The notes beneath the pieces were generated by a model that was not told the origin of the DNA, made no database searches, and worked only from the letters and a program-made list of their open reading frames with translations. Both the position numbers and the translations under genes were made by a program. A stretch of 64,000 nucleotides of DNA. It comes from Larix kaempferi (Eukaryota > Streptophyta > Pinopsida > Pinales > Pinaceae). The stretch spans positions 11,908,501 to 11,972,500 of the forward strand of contig BSBM01000994.1 in assembly GCA_027924585.1 (NCBI GenBank), given 5' to 3'. Shown piece after piece: positions 59,655-64,000 of this stretch. Position 1 is the first letter of the stretch. Each line of letters begins with the position of its first letter.

Positions 59655-59804
59655 ATGCATTGGCTGGGTCCATATCGCATCCATCATATTACTTCAGGAG
59701 GAGCGGTTCAGTTGAGGCGGTTGGATGGGACCATGCTCCCCAAGCTAGTAAATGTTCACAGGTTGAAGCCCTATCACTCATGCTTCGAGCAGTGTGATGT
59801 TTGA
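59655..59804 (+). pseudogene. Integrase C-terminus of another gypsy element
   Basis: Reads WLGPYRIHHITSGGAVQLRR, a GTMLPKLVNVHRLKPYH segment, then a stop at 59802-59804. G-P-Y/F...G-A-x-x-L and V-N-x-x-R-L-K-x-Y are the end of Ty3/gypsy integrases. The upstream part is lost where the satellite complex adjoins. This differs from the Tat element at 2615. Confidence 0.75.
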
Positions 59805-60970
59805 GTCGCATCGACGAAAAAAAAAAAAAGTGTGTTGCAGGTTGCTTGGTGGCCAATGGTGCACCAACAGAAGAATGTATGCGGAAGCAGGGAGGCTTGT
59901 GCCGCAAGGTTGGAACAGTCAGAGATTCATGGCAGTATGGCGACCAAGACCAATGGCAGCTTTTGTTGAAGGATTTTTGTGATGATTATGGAGGATTTGG
60001 GAGTTACGGGGAAGCGTTGTGACTATTGTTCCACTCATATCTTGTCACCACTGCCCATCATCCCTATACATGATTGCACCAGACAGGTTCGGACGAACTC
60101 CCACACGACGACGACATGTTTTGCACATGGCACGCTGGGCCGGTACGATCAGAACGATCTGAGGAGATTGCTCACACGTCGACACATGGGATCTTCGGTG
60201 ACAGTATGGTCACCCCCCCCCCTCCTTTACGTCAGTTGATGGGGTTACACACATAGATGAGAGGTAGTGGAGCATTATTCCCCTTGTCATGACCTGGGAA
60301 TGGTTTGGATATAAGTAACTGAGGTAGCTGATAGTTTGCTACAACGAAGTTGTTCTGAAATAGGGAGGTTATGCTGGTTCATCAGTTTGCGAGTTGAGTT
60401 GTGAGGAATTCCAAGGAGGCTATGGAAATGCTTCACTTCGTTTCCTGTGGAAGCACCCCAGGGGCCCTGTGAGCCTGAACGACGAGTGTCCCTGAGCGCC
60501 TTGATATGGTGGGTGCACTTACATTGTGGTATGCCTGAGCCGAGGGTCGGTTTAGCATGGTTAAGTACATAGTAGTTGTTCGAAGGATTGTGCTCTTCTC
60601 GACCCCTAAGTGGGTTGGGGCGGTAGCTCACTGCCCATAGTAGGAACCAGTTGCCGATGCGAAACATATGTGCCAAAGTCATCTATTAATTTCGCACCTT
60701 GGTACTGTTCATCCTCTTTTTCTTCCCGTTAGTACCCTTCCAAGAGACTCGAGGATGAGTTTGAGAAGTACATGACAGCAAGTCAGGCGATGACGATTTT
60801 GGGTTAAATATACAACCTAATGAGTCGATGATCAGTGTAGCAGAAGGAGTGGGCCAACACCGTGTGATCCAGACAGCAAGAACAACTACTGAAACATAGT
60901 TCAGGTCGAAGACACTATGTCCAGTAGTTGATGTGGCTCGAGGGCGAGCCACAAGATTGCGTTGGGGGCC
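59805..60970 (+). other. Region between integrase end and presumed 3' LTR
   Basis: 1.17 kb without a convincing gene. A run of 13 A (59818) and one of about ten C (60212) occur. Minus-strand ORFs at 60287-60682 and 60686-61099 show no known motif. Confidence 0.4.
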
Positions 60971-61749
60971 TGTTGGTAGGTGGTTTGATGGGAAAGGTTG
61001 TGGTACCGCCAACGCTGCGACACACCGGAGGAGGGTGGGAAAGGAATATTTTGTGTTAAAGAATACCACAGTTGGCGGGTTTTGGGTCACTTCGACCACA
61101 TAGTATCTAATAGTGAGTCAGTGTACCGCGATTTGTGGGTTTTTGGGGTCATTTGGACCAAGTCAGTTAGATATTGGGTCAATTGTCCATAGTGTCGATT
61201 AGGAAGTCAGTTGTAAGTGGACAAATATTGTAATGGCAAAAGCCTATAAATACATGAGAGTCGTAAGTGTTAGGGAAGAGAAAATAGATAAGCATAGAGA
61301 GAGGAAGATAGCAGTGAAGAAGACCAATTGTACGAGATCTGTGTTTTTGCTTCTGGTATATGATCGCGATGGTATTATGATGATGATGTTTTGGTATGAA
61401 CTTTGTGCAATGTTGTGATGAATGATTGTTGTTTGATGCAATGTTTGTTTACTGTTGCTAGAATGATAAATGCTGCGATTAAGTAATATGTTCTATGTAG
61501 AAGGTGATGATAAATGCTGCAATGAAGTAATCTGGTATAACTCCTTGCCGAATGTTTAAAGTTTATGTTTAAGTACCACAATAGAGTTAGCCCGTGTAGC
61601 CACAACTCTCCTCCTCCCTCAGCGGAAATATGGTTCCGTCTGCTCTTCCTGGACGCCTCAGGTGAGACCTCATCCACTCTGCGGGTGTTGCTGGGTGGGC
61701 TCAAACCTGCTCAGGCCGGTGCCCAGGGAGACTGCAGTATGTGTCGACA
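60971..61749 (+). repeat. Presumed 3' LTR of the second gypsy element
   Basis: Begins TGTTGGTAGG after a G-rich GTTGGGGGCC and ends near GTGTCGACA. A TATAAATA at 61245-61252 and a GC-rich downstream part fit LTR organisation. No second LTR is in the window, so the limits are tentative. Confidence 0.35.
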
Positions 61750-61959
61750 GTGAGGCGAACCCCTGTCGACTGAGGTTGCGTTGGTTGAGATATTCGCAAT
61801 TAATTTGGTATTCATGCTAAGATAGTGTGTTGATCTTGAGCTTAATATTGATTTATAAATATGTATTGTATTTCATAATTGAATAAACACTAAGAAAAAA
61901 ATATTTTATGTATAAACAATATGTTTATTCGCCCATTTTTTTATAATTAAGGCAGCTCA
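61750..61959. other. No gene seen
   Basis: Short AT-rich stretch between the presumed LTR and the dispersed repeat; homology to copy A may begin here but is weak. Confidence 0.35.
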
Positions 61960-63553
61960 AAATACTTTTCAATTAATTTCATAAAACTTGATGAAATTTC
62001 CCACGATTAAAAATTAAAAGAAAAGAAATTAGTTACTGTAAAAAAAAATAAAAACAAAACAATTCAAACCATATATATATATATATATAAATTTTAATTT
62101 TAACATGATTCACTAGTAACAAGTCTATCAAATGCTCAATTTAAAACCCTCTATTTTATCAAAGGTTTATAAAACTTGTAATACGATTGTGCATTTAGTC
62201 TATGTTTCTCGTGCATTTAGTTAATGTTTCTCATTAATAAGTTTAAAGAAATTTAAAACTACTTATTTTTTAATGTGAGTTCTTAATTCAAGATTGTAAT
62301 AAATTTTTTATGTATAATTAATAAGTGATTCCACAAACAATAAATTCACAAGAACATTAATGCATCCTCTAACAATAAATATTTTCAATACAGTTACATA
62401 TAGTATGTAAGAATCATTGAAAGTGCTTCCCAGCAACTTATACAGCGTCACCATCCGAAGTCCCATCATAAACACCATTTTTCCTTGAACCATCCTTCTT
62501 CTCCATGTGTAAGACCTAGAAGTGGGAGGAAGAGAAGCTAATATGGCTAAGGTGAAGATAAAATATACCATGGAAATTAATAGAGAAGAAAACTTGTTAG
62601 AAAATTACGAATGAATGTTTGTTAGTTTTTTTCAATCAAGACTGAGTGATAATGGTAAATAAAAAAAATATTTCGCTTCCAATGCATCATAATTTTTATA
62701 CTCTCCATTACAATCACGATATCACTTCATCAAATCATTATTGCACATTGAAACCTTCCATATCTCTTCATATTTTTCTTGCTCATCGAAACCTTCCATC
62801 TCTTTCCATTTCTTGGGGGTTTCGTGAGAGAACAATATATAAATGAATTTTGAAGAATCAGAGGGTTCTATGGATGCCAAGCATCCTAGCTTTGAGAGTG
62901 AAATTGCTATGTCTTGTTGTTAATCCAACCATCAAATATATACTAACTTATGGGGATGAATGAAATATGTTCATCCCTCCTTCATAGCAATAGACACATT
63001 CATGGACACTTATAAAATATAGTTTTTGTGAAAGAAGAGCCTCCTAGAGCTTGTGAAGTGTTACACATTAGTTTGGGAGAAAAAAATTGTTTATGCTAAC
63101 CATAGTAATATTGAATAATTCTCAATCTACATTAATCAATAATAAATAATGGGAATTCTAATCTTCAACCAGATAATTGAAATTAACATTTTTAAGTGAA
63201 TACAAACTCAGGAAGGAAGTAAATTATTGCCTAGTATAGTTATAATAAAAAACACTAAACATTAAAGAACCCACACAAAATAGCACACAGTGAATGTTAT
63301 TTTTAGTAACCTTCTCACTAGGAGTGTAACGAAAGAATGGAAAAGAAATTCCGACCTAAGGTGTACAAGGGAAATTAGTTGAGGATGGAGTTCACTGTTA
63401 AATTCAAGGTGAACATTTTTTTTTTTAAAAGTTAAATCATTGGTTGCATGTCTACATAGTAACTTGTTGGGGATAGATGTCACTAAGAATTGCATGGATG
63501 CCAATTTTACTTCTTGAAACAACTTTCATCACCAATCTAAGCTTCAAAAACTT
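61960..63553. repeat. Dispersed repeat, copy B (unoccupied)
   Basis: Collinear with 20650-21943 plus 30001-30205, without the LINE-like and copia insertions. The target-site equivalent is at 63331-63348. It contains a (TA)n tract near 62072. No gene. Confidence 0.65.
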
Positions 63554-63554
63554 T

Positions 63555-63725
63555 TGGGCGGGCGCACACAATTGCTCCCCGAAAGTATTGCAATGGGGCC
63601 GCGCTAGCGGGGAGAAAATGATCATGCACATGCACCTTAGGCAGCACGCACGTGCTGCTAGGTTCGGTACTGAACCGAGGCACGCGCGCTTCTGCACATG
63701 CACATTTTTGGTGCTTGTGTGCTCA
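63555..63725 (+). repeat. GC-rich dispersed repeat, copy 2
   Basis: Homologous to 47543-47725. Starts where the similarity of copy B to copy A ends, so it may mark an insertion of the same element family as the multi-exon gene. Confidence 0.65.
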
Positions 63726-63794
63726 GATGCTTCCCATCATCTAAATCGTCTTCATCCTCATAAGAAGCTTCTCTAATTTTGGACTTAAGGAGGA

Positions 63795-63809
63795 TATAAG
63801 ATGATGATG

Positions 63810-63841
<32 letters not shown>

Positions 63842-64000
63842 GATGGGGATGATGATGATGATGAAGATGTTGATGATGATAAAGATGTTTATGATGATGA
63901 TGATGATATAAGGAGCTTCTCTAATTTTGTTGAATCGTTACTAGTGTAAAGATGATGATGATGATGATGATGATGAACATGTTTATGATGATGATGATGG
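63795..64000 (+). repeat. (GAT)n microsatellite
   Basis: GATGATGAT runs with interruptions to the end of the window, with a short repeated AAGGAG...CTTCTCTAATTTTG segment (63770 and 63911). A frame through it would be poly-Asp or poly-Met; not a gene. Confidence 0.9.

Noticed and set aside
60480-60620. Possible 5S rRNA-like sequence
   Set aside because: A short G-rich stretch was reminiscent, but the conserved internal control region of 5S rRNA genes is not present.

Overview
The window looks like repeat-dominated nuclear DNA of a seed plant with a large genome, most likely a gymnosperm such as a conifer. The reasons are nested and decayed Ty3/gypsy and Ty1/copia retrotransposons, LINE- and SINE-type retroposons with target-site duplications, AT-rich intergenic DNA, GT-AG introns and a plant-specific mini zinc finger gene. 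The species cannot be fixed by eye. Only one ordinary host gene looks intact: a MIF-type mini zinc finger protein at 42785-43255 on the minus strand.

Layout. 1-17668: Tat-type Ty3/gypsy DNA. A 3' end of one element (extra ORF plus LTR) is joined through what looks like a shared LTR (about 1857-2614) to a second element. That element carries gag-protease, a second RNase H-like domain, reverse transcriptase, RNase H, integrase, a large extra ORF and a 3' LTR (about 16901-17668). It is interrupted by a 2.36-kb inverted-repeat element (5307-7662) and a roughly 975-bp insert (10720-11694). 18100-18910: another gypsy gag remnant. 20650-30205: a dispersed repeat that received a LINE-like retroposon lacking reverse transcriptase (18-bp target duplication), which in turn received a complete but dead copia element (21990-28615, two LTRs, PBS, PPT). 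The unoccupied paralogue of that locus lies at 61960-63553. 33109-34735: a second, minus-strand retroposon of the same ORF1-only kind, with a 16-bp target duplication and a tRNA-derived SINE inside it. 34736-42784: mostly anonymous AT-rich DNA with short tandem repeats and a LINE RNase H remnant.

42785-43255: the MIF gene. 45689-47533: copia gag relics in two orientations. 47543-50598: a six-coding-exon, probably transposon-borne gene of unknown function. Its spliced frame comes to exactly 661 codons, with three premature stops that all fit C-to-T decay. 52200-59612: an unusual tandem and inverted-repeat complex. It has an ATC/GAT minisatellite, telomere-like CCCTAA tracts, and a 358-bp satellite in two subfamilies arranged A(+), B(-), palindromic centre, B(+), A(-). 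59655-61749: the 3' end of another gypsy element. The window ends in a GAT microsatellite.

Working together: apart from the MIF regulator the content is selfish DNA. Gene order inside each element follows retrotransposon logic (LTR, PBS, gag, pol, PPT, LTR), and almost every frame is broken by stops or frameshifts. All identifications come from reading the sequence by eye; no database search was made.
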